DNA from: Ulota crispa
Lineage: Eukaryota > Streptophyta > Bryopsida > Orthotrichales > Orthotrichaceae
Assembly (NCBI GenBank): GCA_963920765.1
Contig: OY987244.1
Span: 17,836,358 to 17,900,357, forward strand
Direction: 5' to 3'
DNA length: 64,000 bases
Made by a program: the position numbers and the translations under genes. The notes beneath the pieces are model-generated. The model saw nothing but the letters and a program-made list of their open reading frames with translations. It did not search any database and was not told where the DNA came from. Of the stretch, positions 48,601 to 58,583 are shown piece by piece. Each line of letters begins with the position of its first letter. Position 1 is the first letter of the stretch.

Positions 48601-51600
48601 GCAGGTTTTACTGGCCTGTTCTAGATTGCAGAGTAGTCTGCATAACCTGGAAAGAGACTGGGGTGCTGTGGTTAGATATGCGTGCCTCCCTTTCTTGCGA
48701 AGAGCAGCTTTGCTGGTATTTGTTTATCTCCTTCATTGAATAACTCGCTTTTTCTTGAAACTTTGTCATTATTTTCCGGTACAAGTAGATCAACTGCTTT
48801 TTTTTTGGTTTTTTGTTGTTTTTCTCATGTGATTGTTGTTGCCTCAGATTTCAAGTTAAGCGTATTTTTGTATATCAATGCGCATCTGAAGTCGTGTTGT
48901 TTTATCGAGTCTTGACTGCACCTATATTGAGAGTTTTTTATTGAAGAAAGTTTAAGGAGAAGTTTGCTTGTACTGTAGTAGAATGTAGTGTTCACAAATG
49001 TAGCTAAATTTAGAAAAAGTCCTACGAGTATTTCTTTTAGTGCTACCAAAAATGTCAATACTGTTGTGTTATTTGAGTTTTAATCACATTTAGTAGTGCT
49101 TTTAGCCTCTCGAGCTAATTATGAAAATCTCACTTGGGATCACTGGTGGAATGGCACGTTGTTAGTAACAAGCTGAAACTGATTAATTGAAGTTGCATGG
49201 GCCAATTTCATTGATTGACATCTGATGTATCTGTAGGTGCAAATTATTACTGGTGAGGGTTGCAAGCAAAAACATACCGGCTCAGGTAACAAAACAAAAG
49301 TTTCCGTTGAAGAATAAACATTTTGGTAGACAGCAGTGTTACCATGTACCCCTAACAAACGTTAAGATTTGTCTTTTTGTGTGCTTCCTGTTTTGTAATA
49401 CTGGAAAACCTTTCTAGATGGGACACTCTTAATAGTTTTGTGATTGTATTTCAATGTTTGATTTATTTTGTTTTTTCCGTTGCAGGCAGAAAGGTTATGG
49501 ATGCTTCGTACCTGCAACAGGAGTTAGGGCTTGAAGATGCTTACAGAATTTTTATTAAAACATCAGGTTTTCATCTCTTGTTACGATCTGGGAATTTTTT
49601 TCAAGCTATACTGCAGAATTCCCTGTTATTAGCATTCTTCTACTTCTCCTTTGCCGGTGCTTTTTGTTTTACTGACTACAAGGCTTGTTGTCTTTTGTAT
49701 AGTAGGGGTTGACGATGCGGAATCCTTTGATGTAAATTCGCTATTACAACGCCTACGTCTTGATAATGTAAGTGAGAAATTCTTTTTTTGTGGATCTTAT
49801 GTGTGTGTAATGTGCATATACAGAGTTTGATTCTGATCAATTCAACAATATAATATAAGCTTTGATGCTTAAAATGCTGCACATTGCACTTCTGAATTGA
49901 ACATGTCAAGGAGTTATTTGTAACAAGGGGATTTTTATGTCTGTTTGTAATTACCAGAGGCTTCTGAACAAGGATTCGAGCTTTACCCTGATGGAAGTTC
50001 CCAGAGAATTACATTTTGTATTGTTACCCTTGGTGTACCAGGTCAGATTCTAATCTCTCACACTTGTTGAGATATTCGAACTTTGTAAAACCCTTTTAAA
50101 TAACCCTGTGCACAATAATAAATGTTTGTAACAAGTATGGTTTAGTTAACTTACACATTTTGAGAATTTGTTGACAACATTCTAAAGAAAATTACTCCCG
50201 TAGGAAGATTTCAGGAAGATGCCTTTGATCTATTTTTCTGAAAGTCCTTCAAGATGAACTAGTTTTACTGAAACTCTGAATTTTTCTTTGATTCTCTCAA
50301 TTATCCATAGCTTGAACAACTCATGGATTGTAGCTTCTTAATTGTGAGTTGGTGGATTTCTGCTTTATCAGGAACTTCTGCTTCGGAGTATAACCGACAA
50401 ATGCAAAAAATGTAACAAAGAATTACAGTAAGTTTCCACTTGAAAGCAGCTTGTTGTATCTAGAGCAATCTGAGGTAGATATATTTCTTAGATTATGTTC
50501 ATTTTGTCGGTAAGTTGGTGAGAATTCGTAAAAGAAGATTCCTCTTTGGGAGCCACTGAGAACGAGATTGTGATTTTTATTTGATTTTCTCTCACTTGTG
50601 CAGAGACCCGGCAATTTGTCTTGTTTGCGGTGATATCTTCTGCTGTGGTGCTGAATGCTCTATAAAGGACAACACGTCTGAATGCTTACGCCATGCTGAA
50701 TCTGGTAATGACCTCTTATTTTAGCTCAGTAGGCTTTTGTTTCGTGTTTTGTTAGATAGCTGTAATCAAATTCCATGGTTGGATACAAACATGCTTAGAA
50801 ATAATATGGTTTTTTGCACTTTTTGCTTGATTGCAGTTAGGTCGAACTAACCAATAACCACTCTTTGTTTTTCAATGTGATGTTTCAGAGGGTTCTGGAA
50901 TTGGGATTTTCTTACACATGCACTCAACACAACTGGTGCTCATTCGCGGAGACCGCGTCTGCCTGGCACCATCACTATACTTGGATCAGCATGGAGAGGT
51001 TGGTTCTTCAATACCTACATAGAAAATCTAAAGTAGCTATAAATGTTTTTCCTCTCATCTTTTTTTTGTTTTTTTGTTTTTTTTTGTTTTTTTCACCATC
51101 TGTGTGTGTGACTTTGTCAGAGTGTTGGGAATCACATTCCGGTAGTACTTCTGTTGAAAGTGTGTGTTTTGCAAATTCCAAGGGGCATCAGTAGAGTATG
51201 AGTATAGCTGAGTTTCTGTTGCCACTAGGGTGCGTGTGGAGAGCGGCAAGACGAAACGGACTCTGATGAATCTGATGAGCCAGTATGTCTTTTACTCCTC
51301 CATGTCCCCGACCCACTCTACCCCACTTTTCTCCCCCTTTCTCCCCCTTTTTTTTCCATTTCCATTTGCTGGGCTTTATGATCTATCATTGGTAGTGGCA
51401 GGAAGACACCTTTTTGCGACGCAGTCAGCTGCTGCACCTCAGTAATCTCCGCTTGAATGAGGTGAGCAATAAACAAGTAGTACTAGTTCTATAACCCATA
51501 CTCTACCTAAACCCTACTATTTTTTTCAGTCCCTTTCATTCAGCTTCTCAATTGCTCACTACCAAGTTGGTCAAAAAGTAATCTTGGTTCAACTTTCCTT

Positions 51601-52156
51601 TAGAATAGCCTAGACCCTAAACTACTTCAAACTCGTAGATTTTGAGAAGTGAAAATTTTCTGAGCTAAGACTACTTGAAACCCTAAACTTATAGATCTTA
51701 AGGAAAAGAACCTCCTCTGCTAAGACTACTTGATATTCTACATGAATTTTTTTTATAATCTTAACCAAAGAACTTTCTTCGAAGTTGAGCTTTTTCATAG
51801 ATTTTCAAGCACCATTCTCAATCCAAGTTGTGCATCGAACCCCACTCGTTTTTTAAAATTCTCTTGAGAGTTTTGTATTGCAACTAGAACTTTGTGTTAG
51901 TGTGGTAGTTTTTTTGAAGGATTTTGTTGTAAAGGTTTAAGATTCTGATAGTGTTGTATACTAACTTGGGATTGAGTTTCAAACCTGCCAAGTCGGTGCA
52001 AAGTTATCGCAATGTGGACATGTTTTTTGTGTGTGGCATTTTAATGCTGAATGAGAAAATGCACAGGTGAGGCGCTTGTGGTTGACAGCAGCTTTTGACT
52101 TCGACACACACATTCTACACAACTCTCGAATCTCTCCCGGAGCTTTCTGGCTCTAA
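36637..52156 (+). CDS. PRT6: PRT6-like N-recognin, E3 ubiquitin ligase (UBR family)
   Basis: Forty-five exons join in frame to 1758 residues ending in TAA. PRT6 recognises basic N-terminal residues and ubiquitinates the protein for proteasomal decay. In Arabidopsis this controls group VII ERF factors, seed oil use and low-oxygen responses. Domains: UBR box (48-116), long helical middle, a Glu/Lys/Gln-rich helix (about 903-945) just before a split RING-H2 (989-1117), and a C-terminal Cys-rich autoinhibitory region (about 1603-1758). Introns are all GT-AG and mostly 80-400 bp. Arabidopsis PRT6 is about 2006 residues, so this model is short. About 80 residues that normally precede the UBR box are missing. 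An in-frame TAG at 36598 limits upstream extension, unless the acceptor TTAG at 36600 is used and links to an unidentified upstream exon. The least certain junction is the exon 33 acceptor (47359 or 47368). Confidence 0.95.
36778..37945 (+). other. PRT6: PRT6 exons 1-15; UBR box in exons 1-4
   Basis: The UBR box shows Cys48, YRCRTC (59-64), AICVDCF (71-77), GQHREHDY (80-87), GGCCDCGD (95-102) and GFCSAH (110-115). These are the zinc ligands and acidic residues that bind a basic N-terminus. Exon 4 must start at 37901 to give the GFC; the nearer AG at 37909 would lose it. Exons: 36637-36845, 37434-37486, 37614-37680, 37901-37980, 38368-38492, 38739-38819, 39065-39130, 39345-39519, 39641-39749, 39905-39959, 40151-40273, 40629-40706, 40934-41083, 41320-41490, 41709-41759. 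Confidence 0.9.
41980..47099 (+). other. PRT6: PRT6 exons 16-32; RING-H2 in exons 28-31
   Basis: The RING is split over four exons: CALC (989-992), then about 80 residues, then CCGH (1072-1075), MHQEC (1077-1081) and CPIC (1114-1117). This supplies C-C-C-H-H-C-C-C zinc ligands, with the wide central spacing typical of UBR ligases. Exons: 41980-42062, 42242-42338, 42515-42610, 42766-42801, 43062-43124, 43228-43314, 43463-43561, 43812-43916, 44068-44201, 44389-44588, 44677-44789, 44983-45065, 45316-45511, 45915-46157, 46375-46447, 46652-46866, 47031-47099. Confidence 0.9.
45633..45672 (+). repeat. Solo TTAA-family terminus in a PRT6 intron
   Basis: TTAA-CTCCTAAAGGACCAAG in the intron between exons 28 and 29 matches the left ends of the 7-11 kb elements. 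I find no matching right end within the intron, so it is probably a truncated remnant. Confidence 0.5.
47359..52156 (+). other. PRT6: PRT6 exons 33-45; C-terminal Cys-rich region and a 16-nt microexon
   Basis: Cys pairs lie in KCKKC (1612-1616), CLVCGD (1626-1631) and CCGAEC (1634-1639). They are followed by GSGIGIFLHMHSTQLVLIRG and LYLDQHGE, as in UBR autoinhibitory domains. Exon 36 (49237-49252) is only 16 nt, encoding VQIIT plus one base, and it keeps phase. Exons: 47359-47554, 47790-48382, 48530-48715, 49237-49252, 49486-49566, 49703-49767, 49958-50041, 50372-50427, 50604-50704, 50889-50998, 51229-51282, 51402-51461, 52067-52156. The last intron is 605 bp. Confidence 0.85.
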
Positions 52157-52600
52157 GTTTCTTCTTTTTTTCTTTTGTTTTTTTTGTTACAAGCACATGT
52201 CACCGACAGATTGCCTCATTATTATGTACAACAAGGGTGTGGCTTAAGATGGCTAGAAAAAAAAACTGCCTCCTTGGCTCTTAGCCTTTTCAATCAAAAC
52301 TATTATTTTGTTCACTTGGGTGCTCTTGTCAAGTGGAGCAGCAGCAGCAGCAGCAGCGTAGTTGGGGAGGAAAAAGTACAGGAATATTGTGTTGAGAAAC
52401 AGACCCCACTTGAAGGAGAAGATGATTAGATTTTGTACAGTTTTAGTAGACTTCTGTTAGAATTCTGTACAGGACTAAAAAGAAAAACTCAATTTTGACC
52501 TTCAGATGTAGTGAGGTACATTAGCTATATTTTTAATAGGCTAGTCTGTTATCTTGAAATTGATGAAAAATAAATTAATTCCCAGTGGGAAAGAGGCTTT
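52157..52600 (+). other. PRT6 3' UTR
   Basis: This non-coding tail includes a short GCA/AGC trinucleotide run near 52337-52356 and an AATAAA at 52569-52574 that could serve as polyadenylation signal. An 84-codon open frame here (52175-52429) is in the UTR and has no recognisable motif. Confidence 0.55.
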
Positions 52601-52665
52601 CGTGAAGCCTTTGTTGAAGTGCGACATTTTGCCTGGGGTTTCTCTTGTAAATGCTATTGAAATGT

Positions 52666-53122
52666 TAAGGTAGCAGCATCCATAAGCGTTGCGTCTCCAT
52701 GCCCGTCACCTGACAGTGGCGGGGCTAATCAATGAAAAAACAAATGGTTGTGGGTGGTTGAGTGATGGTTATGTGTGGCTGAGTGATGGTTATGGGTGAT
52801 GAAGTGATGATTATGGGTGATGAAGTGATGATTATGGGTGATGAAGTGATGGTTGTGGGTGACTAGCATGAGGTTTTGAGTACCCATCTCACTATTTAAG
52901 AACTAACAAGCCTTGTGATTAGCATCTCCTACACATTGTTCTTACAATTTCAGTGATTTTGGACTTCAAAAGATCTTTGTGAACAAATGCTTGCAATTGG
53001 AACCTTGAAATTGATGCCAATATTTTTGGTTTCCATTTCCTAACAATATTTTTTCAAAATTAGGCAATTGTTTTACCTACTCTAAAACCCTTATTTCCAC
53101 GCTTATGGGTGCACCTACCTTA
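52666..53122. mobile_element. TA-flanked foldback MITE, AGGTAGC family, copy 3, with tandem array
   Basis: The core, 52668-53120, starts AGGTAGCAGCATCCATAAG and ends CTTATGGGTGCACCTACCT, with TA on each side. A tandem array at about 52744-52866 repeats GATGATTATGGGTGATGAAG-T (21 bp, about six units). The array appears to be an expansion of the internal GTGATGGTTATGGG motif seen in copy 1. Confidence 0.7.
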
Positions 53123-53172
53123 ATGACATACTTGATTGAAGCTAAATTGTTTTGTGCTAGGATGAGCTTATC

Positions 53173-54105
53173 TTAACCCCTAAGTGCCCAACATACATCT
53201 TTGATGCAATGCATCTAGGCCATTTGGATGATTCACAAGATGTGACCTTTTGAAGATAGTGGGATGCCTACTTAGAAAGTGGCTTGCAAAATTTGGGAAC
53301 AATTAATTGTGGGAGGAGAGATTATAACATTTGATCAATCAATATGTGATGGCAAACTCTCATTTTTTGGCAAGTAGTTGTTGTTAGTTGATTTCTAATT
53401 TTTTTTTGTAGGCCCCTACTTCACGTTAAGTTTTGTGAGTAATAAGATTAGACGTGAATGCACACATTTGCAAATTAGTGAAGGCCATAATTTTTTTATT
53501 GCTAAGTTTTGGGGGTTTGAAGTGATGCTACATAGAAAATGGTGATTGGCATAATTGGTAAGGGTTGACATGACAAAGGTTTGCTAGTTCACAAAAGTTG
53601 ATTCTCACCACACATTTGGCTCCAAGCATACAATTAACCACAATATTCTTGTCATCTTTGACATTGCCCAATTTTGTTGCGCCAAGATTCCCAAAAAAGT
53701 TTTGCACACTACCTTATCCTTCCTTGCGCATCTCATCTCAAGCACACAACATTCTAGAGTAACAAACCACCTCTTTGCAATGAGCAAGAGTATGCTTGAA
53801 CTCGTGTCTACCAATCTCTTGCCACCACAAAGTACACTAAGTAAGCTTGCAATGGATAGTGACCACTTGCAACTTGTAAGACAGTGTTTGCCACCCCATC
53901 CCAAACAGTGTTTTACCCAATTGAGGCTCTCCATGCACTTGTATGACATCAAGCTCACCTTGTCATTACCTCACTTACATGAATCACTTGAATGCCTTGA
54001 TAATTGTACTTCACTGCAAGATCAAAAAATAATATTTGGTGCCTCAAAGTAGCTTGCAATATTATGTAAGGACACTTTTGGTCCTCTTAGGCATTTAGGG
54101 ATTAA
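53173..54105. mobile_element. TTAA-flanked element, 925-bp core
   Basis: The ends are TTAA-CCCCTAAGTGCCCAA and CCTCTTAGGCATTTAGGGA-TTAA. The core is 53177-54101. The right end is the most diverged of the family. Opposed open frames inside (53605-54052) have no recognisable domain and overlap each other, so I do not call a gene. Confidence 0.65.
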
Positions 54106-54650
54106 GGTAAGTAGCATGAATTGCGGTCCCTCTTGTCAAATGCGTCCCATAGGTAGCTAAAGAATGGATATGAGTGATTCTTAAATGGACCCTCCTTAGT
54201 CATAAAAGAAAAAGGTGTATTCTATTGCAAGAGCCAATCATACTCCTTGATTTCACCTCATCTCTTTACAAGTTGCAAGGGAATAGTTTATGGAAGACCT
54301 AGAATCACAATTAAATGCCTACTACAAAAAACTTTGAAAATTCATCAACAATTCAATAATGCTTCATAAAATAAAAATAAAAATATGTTACATTTGACAT
54401 CCATTTCTCTTTATCTAAAAATTAGACAAAAACATTCTTGTCTCAAAATGCACATGGAAAGACAGATCGGCCCTTAAAGTGTCGCTTTTTGAGCTACCTA
54501 CCTTAAACCTACCTGATATCTAGAGCTTGAAGGCTTTGGATGGCAGGGAGGAGGCTTTGTATTGAGAAAAGTAAACTTGAATTATTCATATGGTGAATAA
54601 ATAGGAGTAACTGACCTAATTCAATTACCTAAGCCAAAGGCGGCCAGGGC
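54106..54650. other. Intergenic DNA
   Basis: I see no gene or repeat here. Confidence 0.4.
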
Positions 54651-55226
54651 TTAGGGCGGTTGCACACTATGGCCAAAGGTCGAGAGGCCGTCGATCTGCG
54701 CCAATCAGATTGCAAGAAACCAAGAGTCCAGCCACTCAATCCTTCACACCAAAGGCCAAACTCCAAAGGCCGTCATCCTCCAAATGTCTACATGGCACCA
54801 CTTTATCATCCAAGGTTGACGGCCTCTCGGCAATAGTTTGGGTCAAGCAAAAATGGAGACTCAAACTATGGTTGAGAGGCCGTCACATTGTTTTCATAAA
54901 ATAAACAAAAGCTTACAAGATCATGACCATTGGATTTGGAAGGTCTAATAAATGCTATGGTTTTGGACTTTGGGCTTGGCCTTTGAAGGCTTCACACTAT
55001 GGCCATTCAAGTTGAGAGTCCGTGGAAGCTCATTGCCAAGAGTTTGGCCTTTGGACTTGGCCGTTGGACTTGGCCGTTGGAGGCTTCACACTAAGGGTGG
55101 CCAAAGGTGTCAAAAACAATAATTTAATACCTATTTTCAGCCCATTTTATTGGCCTCTCACCAAAGTTTGGCCACTCAATCCCACGGCCTCTCGACTTGG
55201 CCGGTCATAGTGTGAAGTGGCCCTTA
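54651..55226. mobile_element. PIF/Harbinger-like element 1, TTA duplication
   Basis: The core, 54654-55223, has GGGCGGTTGCACACTATGGCC at the left and the inverse of GGTCATAGTGTGAAGTGGCCC at the right, with TTA on both sides. The GAGAGGCCGT and CTTCACACTA motifs recur several times inside, giving a self-similar interior. It is related to the element at 59782 in opposite orientation. Confidence 0.8.
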
Positions 55227-55724
55227 TTCATACAATTTAACCCTTAAACGTTGCGGGAGCCGTTTTGTGGCTTTTGGATGACTGAAAAGTGCTCTAACAA
55301 TGAGATAACATGTTTTTCATCTAAGATTCTGTTGGGATATGAATAGTGTTAATCTAAAGCATGGAGATAGATAGCTTTTGCATGCATAATGTTCACAAAA
55401 GGGTCCCACTTGCCAATTGAGTGGTAAAGATGCCCCACCGTGTAGTGTATTTTGAATTTTGAGGATCTTTTTACCAAAACTCAATATGAGTTATTAAAAT
55501 TATGTGTTTTAGTTTGAGCATAACAAGCTATAGAAATTTTACCAACTCTAGTTTCTCCTTGTACTTTAAGAATTTGAAAAAATTAAGTTTTGAAACTTTT
55601 ATTTATAGTCACAAGTTGAGTACCTATTACCACGGAATGGTTAATTTTTCTAATTTTACCAACATGATAAGAAAAAATCCATCATGATGATCTTCATCAT
55701 GATTCACATTCACGGTAAAAAAAT
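55227..55724. other. Intergenic DNA with a solo TTAA-family end
   Basis: TTAA-CCCTTAAACGTTGCGGG at 55237 resembles a left terminus of the TTAA family, but no partner was found. I see no gene. Confidence 0.4.
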
Positions 55725-56127
55725 GGAATTGATATGTGCACACCGGGGGGTTGATATTTGCACACCCTCCTGGAGATAAATTGTGGGTTTCTACCATCAA
55801 AAATTTGAATTTGAGAATTTTGAATTCAGATTTGGATTTAAAGACCATGGTACTCTAGAACCATTAAAAAAAGTTTAAGTAACACTTAGTGAAAAAGCTT
55901 AGTTAGTGGAAAAAGTATTACTCTTACTTTTGTTTGTAAAAAAGATAAACTTTTTCATTGGTTGTTGTTCAATTGCAAACATTTTTATGGTTCTAGAGTA
56001 AACCATGGTCTCTAAGTCCAAATCTGAATTCAAAATTCTCAAATTCAAATTTTTGATGGTAGAAATTTACAATTTACCTCTCAGGGGGTGTGCAAATATC
56101 AACCCCGGTGTGCACATATCAATTCCT
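55725..56127. mobile_element. MULE-like foldback MITE, copy D, best-preserved ends
   Basis: GGAATTGATATGTGCACACC at the left is exactly matched by GGTGTGCACATATCAATTCC at the right, followed by an inner GGGTTGATATTTGCACACC pair. TAAAAAAAT flanks both sides (9 bp), consistent with Mutator-like target duplication, although the low complexity weakens this. The arms match copies A to C. Confidence 0.75.
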
Positions 56128-56429
56128 TAAAAAAATTGGCATAATTGAATACATTTTATTATTAATATGAATTTCTTTAAACATTTGCTTCAAAAAATTA
56201 CAATAATTTCAAATTTTCCCCAAAATTTATGAACATTTTTTTACTACTAAAATTAAAATTATAATGTTGAATTTTGATATTAATTACATTGCCAAAATAA
56301 CTACTAAAGATGATTGCAATTCCATGGAAAATCCATGGCCGTAGGCCCGTCCTTTAAATGTTAAGGGGGGCTGCCAGTAACTCAGAGTCACTCTAATCAC
56401 GGTTAACTTAGCGCTAACCAAGTTTAGCG
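56128..56429. other. AT-rich DNA downstream of the UGT stop
   Basis: This contains the presumed 3' UTR of the UGT. No other feature is seen. Confidence 0.4.
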
Positions 56430-58583
56430 CTAATCCAGACTTCCGCAGCGCCGAACGCTGGAGCGTGATTCCCAAAGCCAGAGCTCCGCGAGGAAGTCTG
56501 CCAAATTGCGCTCCACGGACCCGCCCTCGCGCACGGCCTCCATCGCCATCGTCTGCAGCTTGCGCACATTGTTGCGCACGCTGCTCGCTTGCCTCATGAA
56601 GAATCGCACGGCGTCGCCAATGCGCTCCTTCGTCACGAACTCGTCCGTCACTTTGCACACTTCAATCCCGGCCTTCACATCGTCCACGATGAACCTGGCA
56701 CCAAGCTCTCCGACTCAGGTTTTGTTTTCTCATAATGCCTTTTGGGCCTAAACTAGGAACATCGATTTCAGCTCCCCTTTCCTGTTAACTCTTTCGCTTT
56801 TTGCATCCAACACTGAACTATTAGATGTCTACATTTATATTATGATGTTCTAGTTAGCTAATGAAAGAGGGATATCTGCACCCGCTCCGAAAAATGAGAC
56901 ATTTCAGTAAGGTGTGCAAGAATTTTGAAAGTGATGGTCTAAAAACTGTCACTTTAAATTATGTTTTTGATAGGCTGTATCCTCTTGAACCCTCTTAAGC
57001 AATTTGTGTTCATGTTTAAGTTTTTAGGATGGCGGTTTTTGGATCAATGGCAATCTTAGATGTTCCGACCTTCGGATTTGGTTTTTAGGGTTTGATGATC
57101 GTGCATGGCTTGTTGTGCTTGGATCAGGCATATGAGCCGAAGCCATGGCATTCTCTCGTTTTCAGTTCTTTTTTTTGCACTTTTTCCTCCATTTTATATC
57201 TCGATTATTGACCTAGAATGTGATGTTAGGGGGGTGGAGGTTGATCATTACCTGGCGTTCATGGCTTGTTCGGCTTGAATGGGCCAAGCGAGCATGGCCA
57301 CGCCGCGGCAAATGCTTTCTATGGTTGAGTTCCAGCCGCAATGCGTGAGAAAGCCTCCTACGGCGCGGTGCGAGAGCACCTTGAGCTGCGGCGCCCAGGC
57401 TATTTGCAGAATTCCTCGGTCTCTAGTCCGTTCTTCAAAGCCTTGAGGGAGTGGCATCGGTGCATTCTCATCGGGGTTGCGCAGGACTAACAGGAAGCGC
57501 TCGCCGCTCGCTTCCAAGCCGAGCGCGAGCTCATGGATTTGCTTGCTTGACAGCACAGCCACACTGCCGAAGGCGACGTACAGAACCGAGGATTCAGGCT
57601 GCGTGTCCAACCATTGAAGACACGGATCCCTCTCGTTTGAATGAGTTGAGATTTGCTGAGGTTCGAAGTACTCCTTGGGCAACAGAGGTCCAACGGGGAG
57701 AATACTTATCCGGTGACCAGTGCCATACTTGGTTTGGCGGAGCGCTTCGATGCAAGCAGGCTCCAGCTCGTAGAACGAGTTGACCAGGACACCGGTGGCG
57801 CCGTGCATCTGCTCACTGTTCCGTGCGTAGAACTCGTAGAGGTAGTCGTCGGGGTCGTGCATTAGCGATGGCAGGTCGGCTAGTCGCGTTGGCGGCACAC
57901 CGGGGATGTCACACACGAGCTCCTCTCGCTTCGAGCGCTCTATTGGGAGGCGGCCCTGCCTCACGAGCTCTGGTCTATGCAGAAAGGTCGCTAATGCAGA
58001 TGTGGGGGACACAAACAAGACATACCTCGGGATGTTGAACTTGTTTGCAACAACCTGCACAGACAATATTCATGCGAGGTCAGGAATATTCTTCTTTGCC
58101 AACCATATTGCCCTTCTCGGTGGAACTTTGCCGTAACATATTCAAACTTGTGTCATAGTGACAAAGTTAGAAGTTGTAAAGAGGTTTGAGAGTATATGCC
58201 TGTGTCCATCCTAAAAACATGTCACTGATGATGCAGGCAGGAGGAGTATCAGGGTGTTTAGCAAAGAGTTGTTCCACTAGAAGCTCTGCTTCTGGTACGA
58301 GCTCATCCACATGCCCCGCATGTGGCAAGCAAGCCTCTCCTTCTGGCTGTGGTTTTCCAAGCGGTACCACTCGCATGCTGCTGCTGTCCAGGCCATGGAG
58401 CTTCTTGAAATGCTCGCTGCTCAGATGGTTGTATGGGTTGACGAAGGTGACAACGACGCACATGGATTGGAGTCGCTTGGCGAAGTGGACGAAAGGAATG
58501 CTGTGGCCTTTGGCTGGGTATGGCAGCACCACTGCATGCAGCTGCTGCTTTGGTTCACAGTGTTGCTCTCGGGAGATCGTCAT
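56430..58583 (-). CDS. UDP-glycosyltransferase (family 1, plant UGT)
   Basis: Three exons (58583-58200, 58054-57252, 56694-56430) give 483 residues, a normal UGT length. UGTs move a sugar from a UDP-sugar to small acceptors in the cytosol. The catalytic His is His27 in PYPAKGHSIPF. SVLYVAFGSVAVLSSKQI marks the C-terminal Rossmann fold. The PSPG box is 348-391, with WAPQ, HCGWNS (366-371), E374 and the closing EQ (390-391). The final Gln suggests UDP-glucose, which is inference. The box has GVA where most plant UGTs have GVP. The first intron is GC-AG; the second (56695-57251) is GT-AG. ATG at 58583 is the only ATG before the PYP motif in this frame. The acceptor and subfamily cannot be told. 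The last 18 or so residues (ELWLWESRSSVRRCGSLD) are not family-conserved. Confidence 0.93.
58055..58199 (-). other. GC-AG intron of the UGT
   Basis: Exon 1 ends GGATGGACACAG and the intron starts GCATAT; it ends TGTGCAG. Joining at this GC gives DMFLGWTQ-VVANKFNIPR, the usual UGT order. No GT nearby keeps both the GWTQ motif and the phase. The intron is 145 bp. Confidence 0.75.

Noticed and set aside
52175-52429. 84-codon open frame with a short Ser run after PRT6
   Set aside because: It lies in the PRT6 3' UTR; the Ser run comes from a GCA/AGC trinucleotide repeat.
53605-54052. Two opposed open frames of about 117 codons
   Set aside because: They overlap on opposite strands inside a TTAA-flanked element, have no known transposase or host domain, and no start context.
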